Shown piece by piece: positions 35,165 through 43,806 of a stretch of DNA of 52,932 nucleotides. The notes beneath the pieces are model-generated. The model was given only the letters and a program-made list of their open reading frames with translations. It searched no databases and was not told the origin of the DNA. The stretch comes from Syntrophomonas sp. UBA5432. Lineage in GTDB: Bacteria; Bacillota; Syntrophomonadia; Syntrophomonadales; Syntrophomonadaceae. Each line of letters starts with the position of its first letter. Position 1 is the first letter of the stretch. A program made the translations under genes and the position numbers. Where the stretch lies: the NCBI GenBank assembly GCA_002424365.1, contig DIRQ01000052.1, forward strand, positions 1-52,932. The letters run 5' to 3'.

Positions 35165-35397
35165 ATCCAGTGCCCCGCCTATCTCTTCTGTTGACCCGGC
35201 TAACATTTTTTCACAAATCCTGCCCGGACCTTCAATTGAAGTGAAAAAAATAATCAGGTATAATTGAATCCGTGACAAAAACCACTATAATACATTGAAA
35301 TCTCATTTATAAGATATATCATGGGGATACCCTGAAGGGCACACGCGGTCCTTTTGATATATATTGAAATCTCATTAGAATGAGTTTGTAATTTTAA

Positions 35398-35479
35398 GGC
35401 GTAAGGGAAGTATCCTACTCCTAACTCATTACTCCTCACTCTAGACAATTAATGAAGTTCTCAATTAGAACAAAATTAG
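35398..35479 (-). repeat. Dispersed intergenic repeat, copy D
   Basis: On the minus strand: a divergent first block (ATTTTGTTCTAATT), then GAGAACTTCATTAATTGTC, TAGAGTGAGGAGTAATGAG, TAGGAGTAGGATACTTCCC. The middle and tail blocks match copies A, C and E well. Confidence 0.7.
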
Positions 35480-35508
35480 GTGACAGAGGAGAACCGTCCC
35501 CTGTACCC
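35479..35508. repeat. Short palindromic repeat with GGGACGGTT core (copy before lepA)
   Basis: Read on the minus strand, GGGTACAGGGGACGGTT then CTCCTCTGTCACC. The arms are imperfect (GGTGACAG against CTGTACC) but the GGGGACGGTTCTCCT core matches the other copies. It abuts dispersed repeat copy D. Confidence 0.65.
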
Positions 35509-35531
35509 GTAAATTTCTCGGAGGTTATACA

Positions 35532-37331
35532 TTGCAAGACAAAATTAGAAACTTTAGTATAATAGCCCATATCGACCATGGTAAATCTACCCTGGCTGAC
35601 CGCTTGCTGCAATTTACCGGTGCTTTAAGTGATCGGGAGATGCGCGAGCAGTTCCTGGACAAGATGGATTTGGAAAGGGAGAAGGGCATAACTATAAAAC
35701 TACAGCCGGTTCGGTTGAAATACCAGGCTCGCAACGGAGAAGAGTATATCCTGAATTTGATAGACACTCCGGGACATGTAGACTTTACCTATGAGGTATC
35801 CCGAAGCCTGGCCTCCTGTGAAGGTGCTTTGCTGGTGGTTGATGCTTCTCAGGGAATAGAGGCTCAAACTCTGGCCAACGTATATCTAGCCATGGATTTG
35901 AATCTGGAGATTATAGGAGCAGTTAATAAGATTGACCTTCCCGGTGCCCAGCCCGACCTGGTTAAACAGGAAATGGAAAATGTACTAGGTCTGGATAATG
36001 AAGAGATATTGCCTATATCGGCTAAATTGGGTACGGGAATAGAAGAGGTTCTGGAAACGATAGTGGAGCAGATACCACCTCCAAAGGGTGATGAAGACGC
36101 CCCCTTGCAGGCTATGATATTCGATTCCTATTTTGATTCCTATAAGGGAGCCATATCCTATATCCGGGTGTTTTCTGGCAGTTTACGCAAGGGAGACATT
36201 ATCCGGATGATGTCCAGCGGCAAGGAATTTGAAGTGGCTGAAATCGGAGTACTGTCCCCTTATATGACTGAAGTTGAATCATTGAGCGCCGGCGAAGTTG
36301 GTTACCTGGCGGCGGGTATAAAAAATGTTAAAGATACCCGAGTAGGTGATACCATAACCCAGTCTGTTCGGTCTGCGGATACGGCATTACCAGGTTACCA
36401 GGAAGTTAAGCCCATGGTATATTGCGGACTTTATCCTTTGGAGAATAATGATTTCGAGAGATTACGTGATGCCCTGGATAGATTAAAACTAAATGATGCT
36501 TCCCTGTTCTACGAACCGGAATCTTCCGATGCCCTGGGATTTGGTTTTCGCTGCGGATTTTTAGGCCTACTGCATTTAGAAATAATTCGGGAAAGGCTGG
36601 AACGAGAGTATGATCTTAGCCTGCTGGCTACTGCCCCTAGTGTAGTCTACAAGATACTATTAACTGATGGCAGTGAACTATATGTGCAGAATCCCACTCA
36701 CTGGCCATCGGCTCAAAAAACGGAGCAGGTTATGGAGCCCTATGTTAAAGCTTCTATTATGGCTCCTAATGATTACGTGGGAGCGATTATGGAATTGTGC
36801 CAAGAGAAACGGGGTAGTTTTATTACCATGGAATATCTTACCTCGCAGCGGGTAATGATTACCTATAAACTTCCTTTATCAGAAATACTATACGACTTTT
36901 TTGATGCCTTGAAATCTCGTACCCGGGGCTATGCTTCTCTGGACTATGAGATTATCGGTTACGAAGCTTCCGATTTAGTTAAACTGGATATTATGTTAAA
37001 CGGTGAAGTAGTAGATGCTTTGAGTTTTATTGCCCATAACGATCGAGCTTATTACCAGGCCCGTGCCATAGTTGATAAACTGCGTCGGATTATACCCCGG
37101 CAGATGTATGAAGTGGTTATACAGGCAGCCATAGGCAGCAAGATAATTGCTCGGGAGAGTGTCAAAGCAATGCGCAAGGATGTCCTAGCCAAGTGTTATG
37201 GTGGAGATATTACCCGCAAGAAAAAACTGTTAGAGAAACAAAAAGAGGGTAAAAAGAAAATGAAGCAAATCGGCCGGGTGGAAGTACCCAAGGACGCCTT
37301 CATGACCGTAATGAATATAGAAGATGACTAG
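35532..37331 (+). CDS. lepA: Elongation factor 4 (LepA)
   Basis: Translational GTPase of 599 residues linked to ribosome back-translocation and 30S assembly. G1 AHIDHGKST is at 12-20, DTPGHVDF and NKIDLP follow, then EF-G-like domains and the unique C-terminal domain (IGSKIIARESVKAMRKDVLAKCYGGDITRKKKLLEKQKEGKK, of which ARESVKAMRKDVLAKCYGGD is diagnostic). The TTG start has GGAGG eight bases upstream. hemW follows, the standard Firmicute order. Confidence 0.97.
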   Translation: MQDKIRNFSIIAHIDHGKSTLADRLLQFTGALSDREMREQFLDKMDLEREKGITIKLQPVRLKYQARNGEEYILNLIDTPGHVDFTYEVSRSLASCEGALLVVDASQGIEAQTLANVYLAMDLNLEIIGAVNKIDLPGAQPDLVKQEMENVLGLDNEEILPISAKLGTGIEEVLETIVEQIPPPKGDEDAPLQAMIFDSYFDSYKGAISYIRVFSGSLRKGDIIRMMSSGKEFEVAEIGVLSPYMTEVESLSAGEVGYLAAGIKNVKDTRVGDTITQSVRSADTALPGYQEVKPMVYCGLYPLENNDFERLRDALDRLKLNDASLFYEPESSDALGFGFRCGFLGLLHLEIIRERLEREYDLSLLATAPSVVYKILLTDGSELYVQNPTHWPSAQKTEQVMEPYVKASIMAPNDYVGAIMELCQEKRGSFITMEYLTSQRVMITYKLPLSEILYDFFDALKSRTRGYASLDYEIIGYEASDLVKLDIMLNGEVVDALSFIAHNDRAYYQARAIVDKLRRIIPRQMYEVVIQAAIGSKIIARESVKAMRKDVLAKCYGGDITRKKKLLEKQKEGKKKMKQIGRVEVPKDAFMTVMNIEDD

Positions 37332-37347
37332 ATTTCCTGATTAAAGG

Positions 37348-38511
37348 GTGATTAGTATTATTAATAATTCAACCACTTTGGGGATGTACATTCATATCCC
37401 CTTTTGTATTAAGAAATGCAATTACTGTGATTTCTTTTCTCTTCCTTTGCAGGATTCATCTTATCTGGATAAATACACTCAGGCTCTAATAAATGAAATT
37501 AAGGTGCGGGGGCAACAAATGCCATCAGTACAACTGGAAAGCATATACCTGGGTGGAGGTACCCCCAGCCTACTTAACAGGCGCCAACTTAAATCTATCC
37601 TGCAAACCGTCACCAATGAATTTGTCCTTTTACCTGGTGCCGAAGTCAGCCTGGAAGCTAACCCGGCTACCCTGGATAATGTTAAGCTGGCACAAATGGA
37701 GGAAGTGGGAATAAACCGCCTATCTTTGGGAGTGCAGAGCTTTTTTGATGATGAATTGGCACTGCTGGGGCGAGTTCATAACGCTAAAGCGGTTATGAAA
37801 ACTATAGAACTACTTCATGCTCAGGGTTGGAAAAACTTTAACCTGGATTTAATCTATGGTTTACCGGGACAATTCCTGGACAAATGGATGCAGAGTCTTA
37901 AGCGGGCGGTGGATTGTAGTCCTTCTCATTTATCTGTATACCTGCTGCAGCTCGAGGAGGAAACTCCTATGGGAAAAGATGTGGCGGATGGTTGGCTTAA
38001 GATGCTAGATGAGGATGATGAGTGGTATATGTTTGACCAGGCCATGGAATACTTGGAAGGTAAGGAATTTGAGCATTATGAGATATCTAATTTCTGTAAA
38101 CCTGGGTATGAGTGTCACCATAACTTAAGATACTGGCAAGCGGAAGAGTATCTGGGTCTGGGTGCCGGGGCGGTAAGTTTTATAGAAGGTAGTCGTTATG
38201 TTAATGAACCCCACCTGAAACAGTATGTTGATGCGCTATCGACCGGTGAGCAATGGCCGATTGATGAATTAGAGCATATGTCAGGACGGGAATTAATGAT
38301 TGATGGTCTTATACTAGGTCTGCGTTTGTGTGCAGGAATTGACCTGGAAAAATTTAAACAGCGCTTTGGGGTAGATATTACCAGCGAATATAAAGAAATA
38401 ATTGCGTACTATAGAAGCAACGGATTATTGAATATAGTAAATGGTCACCTTAAGTTTACTAAAGCCGGTTATTTTCTATCTAATCAGGTTTTATACCAGT
38501 TTATTACCTAA
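37348..38511 (+). CDS. hemW: Radical SAM heme chaperone HemW
   Basis: A radical SAM protein of up to 387 residues that resembles coproporphyrinogen dehydrogenase but carries and inserts heme. The motif Cys20-x3-Cys24-x2-Cys27-Asp28 (IPFCIKKCNYCDF) has the HemW-type CNYCDF ending and lacks the extra cysteine of true HemN. EANPATLD, INRLSLGVQSF and NFNLDLIYGLPGQ are conserved. GTG 37348 is the only standard codon near the ribosome site, but it lies within AAAGGGTGATT itself; ATT 37357 is at the proper distance, while ATG 37384 would cut to the first conserved strand. Confidence 0.93.
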   Translation: MISIINNSTTLGMYIHIPFCIKKCNYCDFFSLPLQDSSYLDKYTQALINEIKVRGQQMPSVQLESIYLGGGTPSLLNRRQLKSILQTVTNEFVLLPGAEVSLEANPATLDNVKLAQMEEVGINRLSLGVQSFFDDELALLGRVHNAKAVMKTIELLHAQGWKNFNLDLIYGLPGQFLDKWMQSLKRAVDCSPSHLSVYLLQLEEETPMGKDVADGWLKMLDEDDEWYMFDQAMEYLEGKEFEHYEISNFCKPGYECHHNLRYWQAEEYLGLGAGAVSFIEGSRYVNEPHLKQYVDALSTGEQWPIDELEHMSGRELMIDGLILGLRLCAGIDLEKFKQRFGVDITSEYKEIIAYYRSNGLLNIVNGHLKFTKAGYFLSNQVLYQFIT

Positions 38512-38520
38512 TTCACAGGC

Positions 38521-38549
38521 TTGACAAAGGATAAAACAGGTGCTATTTT
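38521..38549 (+). promoter_or_regulatory. Promoter of the heat-shock operon
   Basis: TTGACA at 38521-38526 and TATTTT at 38544-38549 are separated by 17 bases. Transcription would begin near 38556, so the CIRCE operator lies just downstream of the start site, the normal repression position. Confidence 0.75.
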
Positions 38550-38563
38550 TTAGTAAATACTGA

Positions 38564-38590
38564 TTAGCACTCAATGCGAGAGAGTGCTAA
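38564..38590 (+). promoter_or_regulatory. CIRCE operator (HrcA binding site)
   Basis: TTAGCACTC (38564-38572), nine bases, then GAGTGCTAA (38582-38590): a perfect match to the CIRCE inverted repeat. HrcA, encoded directly downstream, binds it to repress the operon until heat stress. It lies in the 5' UTR of hrcA. Confidence 0.97.
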
Positions 38591-38606
38591 CAGGCAGGTG
38601 AGGATA

Positions 38607-39632
38607 ATGACACTGGATGAAAGAAAAAAATTGATTCTGGAGTCAATTATTAGGGACTACGTGGAAACAGCGGAACCAGTTGGCTCCCGAGCGGTAGTTA
38701 AAAAACATGGCCTGAAAATAAGTGCGGCCACAGTCCGTAATGAAATGTCCGACCTGGAGGACATGGGTTACCTGGAACAGCCGTATACTTCTGCTGGCCG
38801 TATTCCTTCACAGAAGGGTTTTCGCTATTATGTCGATTGTATGATGGAACAAGAGAATCTGGATGATAATGAGACTGAGGTGTTGTTGCACCTGTTGGAT
38901 GATAGTTTCCACGAAGTTAATGAACTGGTGCAAAAAATCGGTCATTTTCTGGCCCAAACAACTAAATATACTTCGTTTGTTATTGTTCCCTCAGTTCGCC
39001 TGAGTAAGTTTAAATACCTCCAGCTTATCCCTATTGAACCGGGCAAGGCCTTGGTGTTATTAGTCACTGACTTGGGTGTGGTTATGCATCGTAATATTGA
39101 AGTACCGCAGTCAATTACCGCTTCGGAACTGGAGTTAATTGGCCACATGTTCAATCAGGTTTTGGCTGGAAAAAAAATAATAGAGATACAGCGCAGTGAC
39201 CTGCAGCAGTTAAGAGATGAACTAAAGCAACGCCGCAAGGTAATTGACCGCGCCCTGGAAGCTATAGAGAGTCTGCTGGATAATTCCAATGAAGAAAGGG
39301 TAATCATCAGCGGAGCCCTCAACATTATGAACGAGCCCGAGTTCAAGGATGTAGATAAGTTAAGAAGAATACTGGCTTTTCTGGAAGAAGAAACCCAGCT
39401 CATGGACATGTTGCCGGAATCTTTAGGTGATGAAGTGGATATAAGGATTGGGCGGGAAAACCAGGCTGAAGATTTTAAAGAAATGAGTTTGGTGTTTGCG
39501 GGATACCAGACCCAGGGGGAACAGGGGAAAATGGGTTTAATGGGTCCGGTACGTATGGAGTATTGGAAGGCTGTGGGCAGTCTGGATTCAGTTCGCGAAA
39601 TCATTGAAGAAATAATAAGAAAACGCTTTTAG
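38607..39632 (+). CDS. hrcA: Heat-inducible transcription repressor HrcA
   Basis: Repressor of 341 residues that binds CIRCE and is kept active by chaperonin in species studied. The N-terminal winged helix reads LDERKKLILESIIRDYVETAEPVGSR, of which IIRDYVETAEPVGSR is diagnostic, followed by the second block KISAATVRNEMSDLEDMGYL. The effector-binding region follows. ATG 38607 follows GGTGAGG and clears the operator; a longer frame to 38574 would overlap CIRCE. It is the first gene of the operon with the chaperonin, grpE, dnaK and dnaJ. Confidence 0.97.
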   Translation: MTLDERKKLILESIIRDYVETAEPVGSRAVVKKHGLKISAATVRNEMSDLEDMGYLEQPYTSAGRIPSQKGFRYYVDCMMEQENLDDNETEVLLHLLDDSFHEVNELVQKIGHFLAQTTKYTSFVIVPSVRLSKFKYLQLIPIEPGKALVLLVTDLGVVMHRNIEVPQSITASELELIGHMFNQVLAGKKIIEIQRSDLQQLRDELKQRRKVIDRALEAIESLLDNSNEERVIISGALNIMNEPEFKDVDKLRRILAFLEEETQLMDMLPESLGDEVDIRIGRENQAEDFKEMSLVFAGYQTQGEQGKMGLMGPVRMEYWKAVGSLDSVREIIEEIIRKRF

Positions 39633-39645
39633 TCAGGAGGTAATT

Positions 39646-41211
39646 ATGCCAGATAAGCTCCTTGCCGGTAATCAGGAAAAAGACGATAAATTTCAAACTC
39701 TGCTAACCAATACCAGTGTGGCCAGGATTATATCTTCAACCGTGGAGGGTACTATTGGCCCCCGGGGTCTGGACATAATGATGGTGGATCGTTTCGGTGA
39801 CGTGGTGGTAACCAACGATGGGGTAACCATACTAAAATATATAGATGTCACCCACCCGGTGGCTCAAATGATTATCAATGCGGCTCGCGCCCAACAGGTG
39901 GAAGTAGGTGACGGCACTACCACTGCTACCATTATTGCTGGGGCCTTGGTGACTGAAGGAACTGCCCAGGTTTTAAAAGGGGTACCGGTTACCCGGGTCA
40001 TAGAAGGAATCAACCGTGGTATTGAGGTGGTCCTAAATAAAATAGGAGAAACCAGCCTTAAAATTGAATCCATTGAAGATGAGAGGCTTTTTAACATTGC
40101 TAATATTGCCGGGCGGCAGCAGCAGGATTTGGCCGGATTGGTAGTGGAAGGTGCAAGGCTGATAGGAATCGATAAACTATTGGATGTCGATTTTAAATTA
40201 GCGGATACAATTAATGCCCGCGAAGGCACGGAGAATAAGGTTTTTAAAGGGGTCTTGTTAAACAAGCAACCACTGAATAAGGAAATGCCTGCTTTCATTG
40301 AAGATGCGGTCATTTTAGTTGTCGATGACGATTTGCGGCCTGAGGATTTGGACCGGGAAGCCATGAAAACCGAATCCGGTTTTCAGTATTATATGCAGGC
40401 TCGTCAACAATATGAGGAGGGTTTGACCCAGCTTATCCAACTAGGAGTGAACCTGGTGGTAGCGGATAGGAGCATAGATAGTCTGGGTGAAGAGATACTT
40501 ACCGAAGCCGGGATAATGGCTCTACAAAGGGTTTCTTCGCGGGAATTGGAAAAGCTTTGCCAGCATAGTGGAGCCCGAAAGGTTAAGGCCAGTGCCTTGA
40601 ACCGGTCGGTAGAGACTTTAAAGAGTTGCCTGGGTTATGCCCAGATGGTAAAAGTGGATGAGAAACTTAAGCATACCTGTATTTATGGTGGCAAGGGTGA
40701 AAATTTAGCAACCCTGATTGTAGGCGCTTCCACCGGGGAGGTTGTAGATGAAAGGGAACGTATGGCCCGGGATGCGGCATCTGCCGTACAGGCAGCCCTG
40801 CGAGGTGGTATTGTTCCTGGAGGAGGAGCTCTGGAAATTTGGCTGGCGGGTAAACTTGAGCAATTGGCTCGGGAAGCTGGAGGGATGAGTTCTTATGGCG
40901 TACTAGCACTGCGCGAAGCTCTCTTAAAACCATTTACTTGTATGGCTGGCAATTCCGGTTTTAACCCCCTGGAGAAACTGGGAAACATAATCGCTGCCCA
41001 AAAGAAAACAAATAAGAATAGCATATCATTTGATGCTAACAGTGGTAAGCTAATAGATGTGTTGGAAAGCGGCATATTTGACCCGGCTCCGGTAAAGCGC
41101 TATGCTATAAAAACTGCCGGGGAAGTGGCGGTTGCTATTTTACGCATAAATACAGTCATTAAAATGAAAAACGATGGATTAGACCCTGACAATATAGATA
41201 TCATGGAATAG
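39646..41211 (+). CDS. Group III (archaeal-like) chaperonin
   Basis: A 521-residue chaperonin of the thermosome/CCT type, not GroEL. The ATP site shows TIGPRGLDIMMVD (37-48 region), Asn57-Asp58-Gly59-Val-Thr-Ile-Leu and VGDGTTT at 87-93, followed by the late loop GGIVPGGGALEIW. The middle part is of the size needed for a built-in lid, and there is no groES nearby. The C-terminus lacks the GGM repeats of GroEL. Bacterial proteins of this kind, called group III chaperonins, were described in Carboxydothermus and relatives, also in the dnaK operon. AGGAGG precedes ATG 39646, and CIRCE controls it through hrcA. It would fold proteins in the cytoplasm as a double ring. Confidence 0.92.
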   Translation: MPDKLLAGNQEKDDKFQTLLTNTSVARIISSTVEGTIGPRGLDIMMVDRFGDVVVTNDGVTILKYIDVTHPVAQMIINAARAQQVEVGDGTTTATIIAGALVTEGTAQVLKGVPVTRVIEGINRGIEVVLNKIGETSLKIESIEDERLFNIANIAGRQQQDLAGLVVEGARLIGIDKLLDVDFKLADTINAREGTENKVFKGVLLNKQPLNKEMPAFIEDAVILVVDDDLRPEDLDREAMKTESGFQYYMQARQQYEEGLTQLIQLGVNLVVADRSIDSLGEEILTEAGIMALQRVSSRELEKLCQHSGARKVKASALNRSVETLKSCLGYAQMVKVDEKLKHTCIYGGKGENLATLIVGASTGEVVDERERMARDAASAVQAALRGGIVPGGGALEIWLAGKLEQLAREAGGMSSYGVLALREALLKPFTCMAGNSGFNPLEKLGNIIAAQKKTNKNSISFDANSGKLIDVLESGIFDPAPVKRYAIKTAGEVAVAILRINTVIKMKNDGLDPDNIDIME

Positions 41212-41226
41212 AGGTGATTAATATCC

Positions 41227-41781
41227 ATGGGTATGGAAATGGAAGAAAAGCAGGGAAAGATATGGTCTGATGAGCAAAAACGGAGCGAAGAAGCGGATCT
41301 GGAAAACGAAGTGGATGAAATCACTGCCCTGAAAAATGAGCTGGAAAAGAGCAAAGAGGAAAACCAAAAACATTACGATCTCTACCTCAGATCCCTGGCA
41401 GAATTGGAAAATTTTAAAAAGCGGGCAGCCCGGGATAAGGAGGAATACAGCAAATTTGCTCTTCTTCCCCTGATTCAAAAACTGCTGTCGGTAATTGATG
41501 ATTTGGAAAGGGCCCTGGCTCAGTTCAATAACAGCAAGGATCTGGAAGGCTTGAGCAAGGGTGTAGAGATGATTACCAGGAGTCTGCAGGAAATAATTAA
41601 GAACGAAGGGGTAGAGCCGATAGAGGCTTTGGGGCAAGCTTTTGACCCCCAGTATCATCAACCCCTGATAGTAGAGGATAGCGATGAGCACCCTGAAAAC
41701 ACTATTATTGAGGAATTTCAGACTGGTTATGTCCTTCATGACAGGGTTATAAGACCCAGCTTGGTGAAGGTTAGCAAATAA
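41227..41781 (+). CDS. grpE: Nucleotide exchange factor GrpE
   Basis: DnaK co-chaperone of 184 residues that releases ADP from DnaK. The acidic N-terminus leads into a long coiled coil (about 30-95, LYLRSLAELENFKKRAARDKEEY in part: LRSLAELENFKKRAARD) and a beta-rich C-terminal wing with FDPQYHQPL and LHDRVIRPSLVKVSK. GAGGTGA lies eight bases before ATG 41227. It lies between the chaperonin and dnaK. Confidence 0.96.
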   Translation: MGMEMEEKQGKIWSDEQKRSEEADLENEVDEITALKNELEKSKEENQKHYDLYLRSLAELENFKKRAARDKEEYSKFALLPLIQKLLSVIDDLERALAQFNNSKDLEGLSKGVEMITRSLQEIIKNEGVEPIEALGQAFDPQYHQPLIVEDSDEHPENTIIEEFQTGYVLHDRVIRPSLVKVSK

Positions 41782-41822
41782 TAAACAGCAAATCTTTCTA
41801 TAATTATCTGGAGGTGTTGTAA

Positions 41823-43628
41823 ATGAGTAGGGTTGTCGGGATTGACCTGGGTACTACCAATTCTTGTATTGCTGTCATGGAAGGCAGTGAAGCAGTCGTT
41901 ATTGCTAGTGCCGAGGGTGAACGTACTACCCCTTCAGTAGTTGGTTTTTCCAAAGCTAATGAGAGATTGGTAGGACGCATTGCCAGGCGGCAGGCTATTA
42001 CCAACCCTGAGAGAACCGTATTATCCGTAAAGCGAAGGATGGGGACTGACTATAAAGCTGATATTGATGGGAAAAAATATAGTCCCCAGGAAATATCAGC
42101 TATGATTCTACAAAAAATGAAGACTGATGCTGAAGCTTATCTAGGTGAGAAAATAACCCAGGCGGTAATAACGGTTCCTGCCTATTTCACCGACTCCCAG
42201 CGTCAGGCTACCAAGGACGCGGGTAAAATAGCCGGTTTGGAAGTCTTAAGAATTATAAACGAACCTACTGCAGCAGCCTTGGCTTATGGTTTGGATAAAG
42301 ATGACACCCAGACCATTCTGGTTTTTGACTTAGGGGGAGGAACCTTCGACGTTTCCATACTGGAGATCGGGGATGGTGTGTTTGAAGTAAAGGCCACCAG
42401 TGGGAATAACCGTTTAGGCGGGGACGATTTTGATGATAAAATCATTAACTGGTTGGTTGATGAGTTTAAAAAAGAAAACGGCATTGATCTACGTAATGAT
42501 AAAATGGCTATGCACCGTCTAAAAGAGGCAGCGGAGAAATCCAAGCATGAGTTATCTGGGGTAATGACTACCGATATAAATATCCCCTATATAACTGCTA
42601 CCCAGGATGGTCCTCTGCACCTGGAGCGTACTTTGACCAGGGCTAAATTTAATGAAATGACAGCTGATCTGGTGGAAAAAACCATGGGGCCTTTGCGTCA
42701 GGCTTTAAAAGACTCAGGTCTCAAGGCCACCCAGATTGATAAAGTCATACTGGTGGGAGGGTCTACCAGAATACCAGCGGTACAGGATGCTATTAAGAAT
42801 TTTATTGGTAAAGAACCTTTCAAGGGCATCAATCCGGATGAAGTAGTGGCTGTAGGTGCGGCTATTCAGGCCGGGGTGCTATCAGGGGATGTTACTGATG
42901 TTGTGCTGCTGGACGTTACCCCATTATCCCTGGGAATTGAAACTCTGGGTGGTGTCTTTACGCGAATTATTGACCGCAATACTACTATACCAACGGCCAA
43001 GAGCCAGGTATTTACCACTGCGGCTGATAATCAGACTTCGGTAGATATTCATGTATTGCAGGGTGAAAGGAAAATGGCGCAGCATAACGTAACCTTGGGT
43101 CGCTTCCAGCTTACCGGTATTCCATCTGCGCCTCGGGGTGTACCGCAAGTAGAAGTTACCTTTGATATAGATGTTAATGGGATAGTCCACGTAGCTGCAA
43201 AAGATCTAGCAACCAGTAAAGAACAAAAGATTACCATTACGTCCTCCAGCGGACTTAGCGATGATGAAATAGAAAAAATGGTTCAAGATGCCGAAAAATT
43301 TGCGGAAGAGGACGAAATACGCCTGAAGGAAATTGAGACCAGGAATAATGCTGATAGTATGATTTACCAGGCTGATAAGACCCTGAAAGAATTTGCGGAT
43401 AAGATAGATGAGGAAACCAAGGGTAAGATTGAGACTGCTAAAGAAGAACTTAATCAAGCTCTGCAGGGGGACGATATGGCTGATATCGAAGCCAAAACCG
43501 AAGCCCTGACCGAAGCCGTCTATGCCTTTACGGCTAAAATGTATGAAAATATAAATCAACAGGAGCAGGAGCCGGGTTCCGACGAGGTGTTTGACGCTGA
43601 TTATAATATTCCCGATGATGACAAATAA
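41823..43628 (+). CDS. dnaK: Molecular chaperone DnaK (Hsp70)
   Basis: Hsp70 of 601 residues. The ATPase domain (1-360) has GIDLGTTNSCIAVMEG, VITVPAYFTDSQRQATKDAG (shown as VPAYFTDSQRQATKDAG), FDLGGGTFDVSILEIGDGVF (FDLGGGTFDVSIL) and VILVGGSTRIPAVQ. The linker DVVLLDVTPLSLGIET leads into the substrate-binding domain and helical lid. It lacks the extra insert of Gram-negative DnaK, as usual in Firmicutes. GGAGGTG precedes ATG 41823. It works with GrpE and DnaJ, encoded on either side. Confidence 0.98.
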   Translation: MSRVVGIDLGTTNSCIAVMEGSEAVVIASAEGERTTPSVVGFSKANERLVGRIARRQAITNPERTVLSVKRRMGTDYKADIDGKKYSPQEISAMILQKMKTDAEAYLGEKITQAVITVPAYFTDSQRQATKDAGKIAGLEVLRIINEPTAAALAYGLDKDDTQTILVFDLGGGTFDVSILEIGDGVFEVKATSGNNRLGGDDFDDKIINWLVDEFKKENGIDLRNDKMAMHRLKEAAEKSKHELSGVMTTDINIPYITATQDGPLHLERTLTRAKFNEMTADLVEKTMGPLRQALKDSGLKATQIDKVILVGGSTRIPAVQDAIKNFIGKEPFKGINPDEVVAVGAAIQAGVLSGDVTDVVLLDVTPLSLGIETLGGVFTRIIDRNTTIPTAKSQVFTTAADNQTSVDIHVLQGERKMAQHNVTLGRFQLTGIPSAPRGVPQVEVTFDIDVNGIVHVAAKDLATSKEQKITITSSSGLSDDEIEKMVQDAEKFAEEDEIRLKEIETRNNADSMIYQADKTLKEFADKIDEETKGKIETAKEELNQALQGDDMADIEAKTEALTEAVYAFTAKMYENINQQEQEPGSDEVFDADYNIPDDDK

Positions 43629-43806
43629 AGTGAAACCCTTGCCAGGCCAGCATTTATTAAACTATAATTTAATAGCTTAGAGATTAAAAATATTTACCCT
43701 TGGTTTGGGCATAAAATATACAGGGACCCTGGACTTGGGAGGAGGATAGTACCCGGAAGCTTCTATCGTTTCCGGGTTACCCTGTTTTTCAGGAAGGTGG
43801 GGAATA
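43629..43806 (+). promoter_or_regulatory. Structured dnaK-dnaJ intercistronic region
   Basis: The 178-base gap holds a strong stem ACCCGGAA/TTCCGGGT (43751-43758 with 43770-43777) and a smaller CCTG-TTTTT-CAGG hairpin just after it (43781-43793), plus CAGGG/CCCTG near 43720-43732. The T run is inside the second loop, so this is not a clean terminator. It may be an mRNA processing or stability element that sets the DnaK:DnaJ ratio; that is inference. Confidence 0.45.

Larger units (their letters stand above)
35165..35531. other. Gene-free, repeat-rich stretch before lepA
   Basis: It contains a near-palindrome GATACCCTGAAGGGCAC (35326-35342), a direct repeat ATTGAAATCTCATT (35297-35310 and 35363-35376), dispersed repeat copy D (35398-35479) and a GACGGTT-core palindrome (35479-35508). 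No clear lepA promoter. Confidence 0.5.

Noticed and set aside
39864..40364. 166-residue minus-strand open frame inside the chaperonin gene
   Set aside because: Serine-rich antisense shadow of a clearly real gene.
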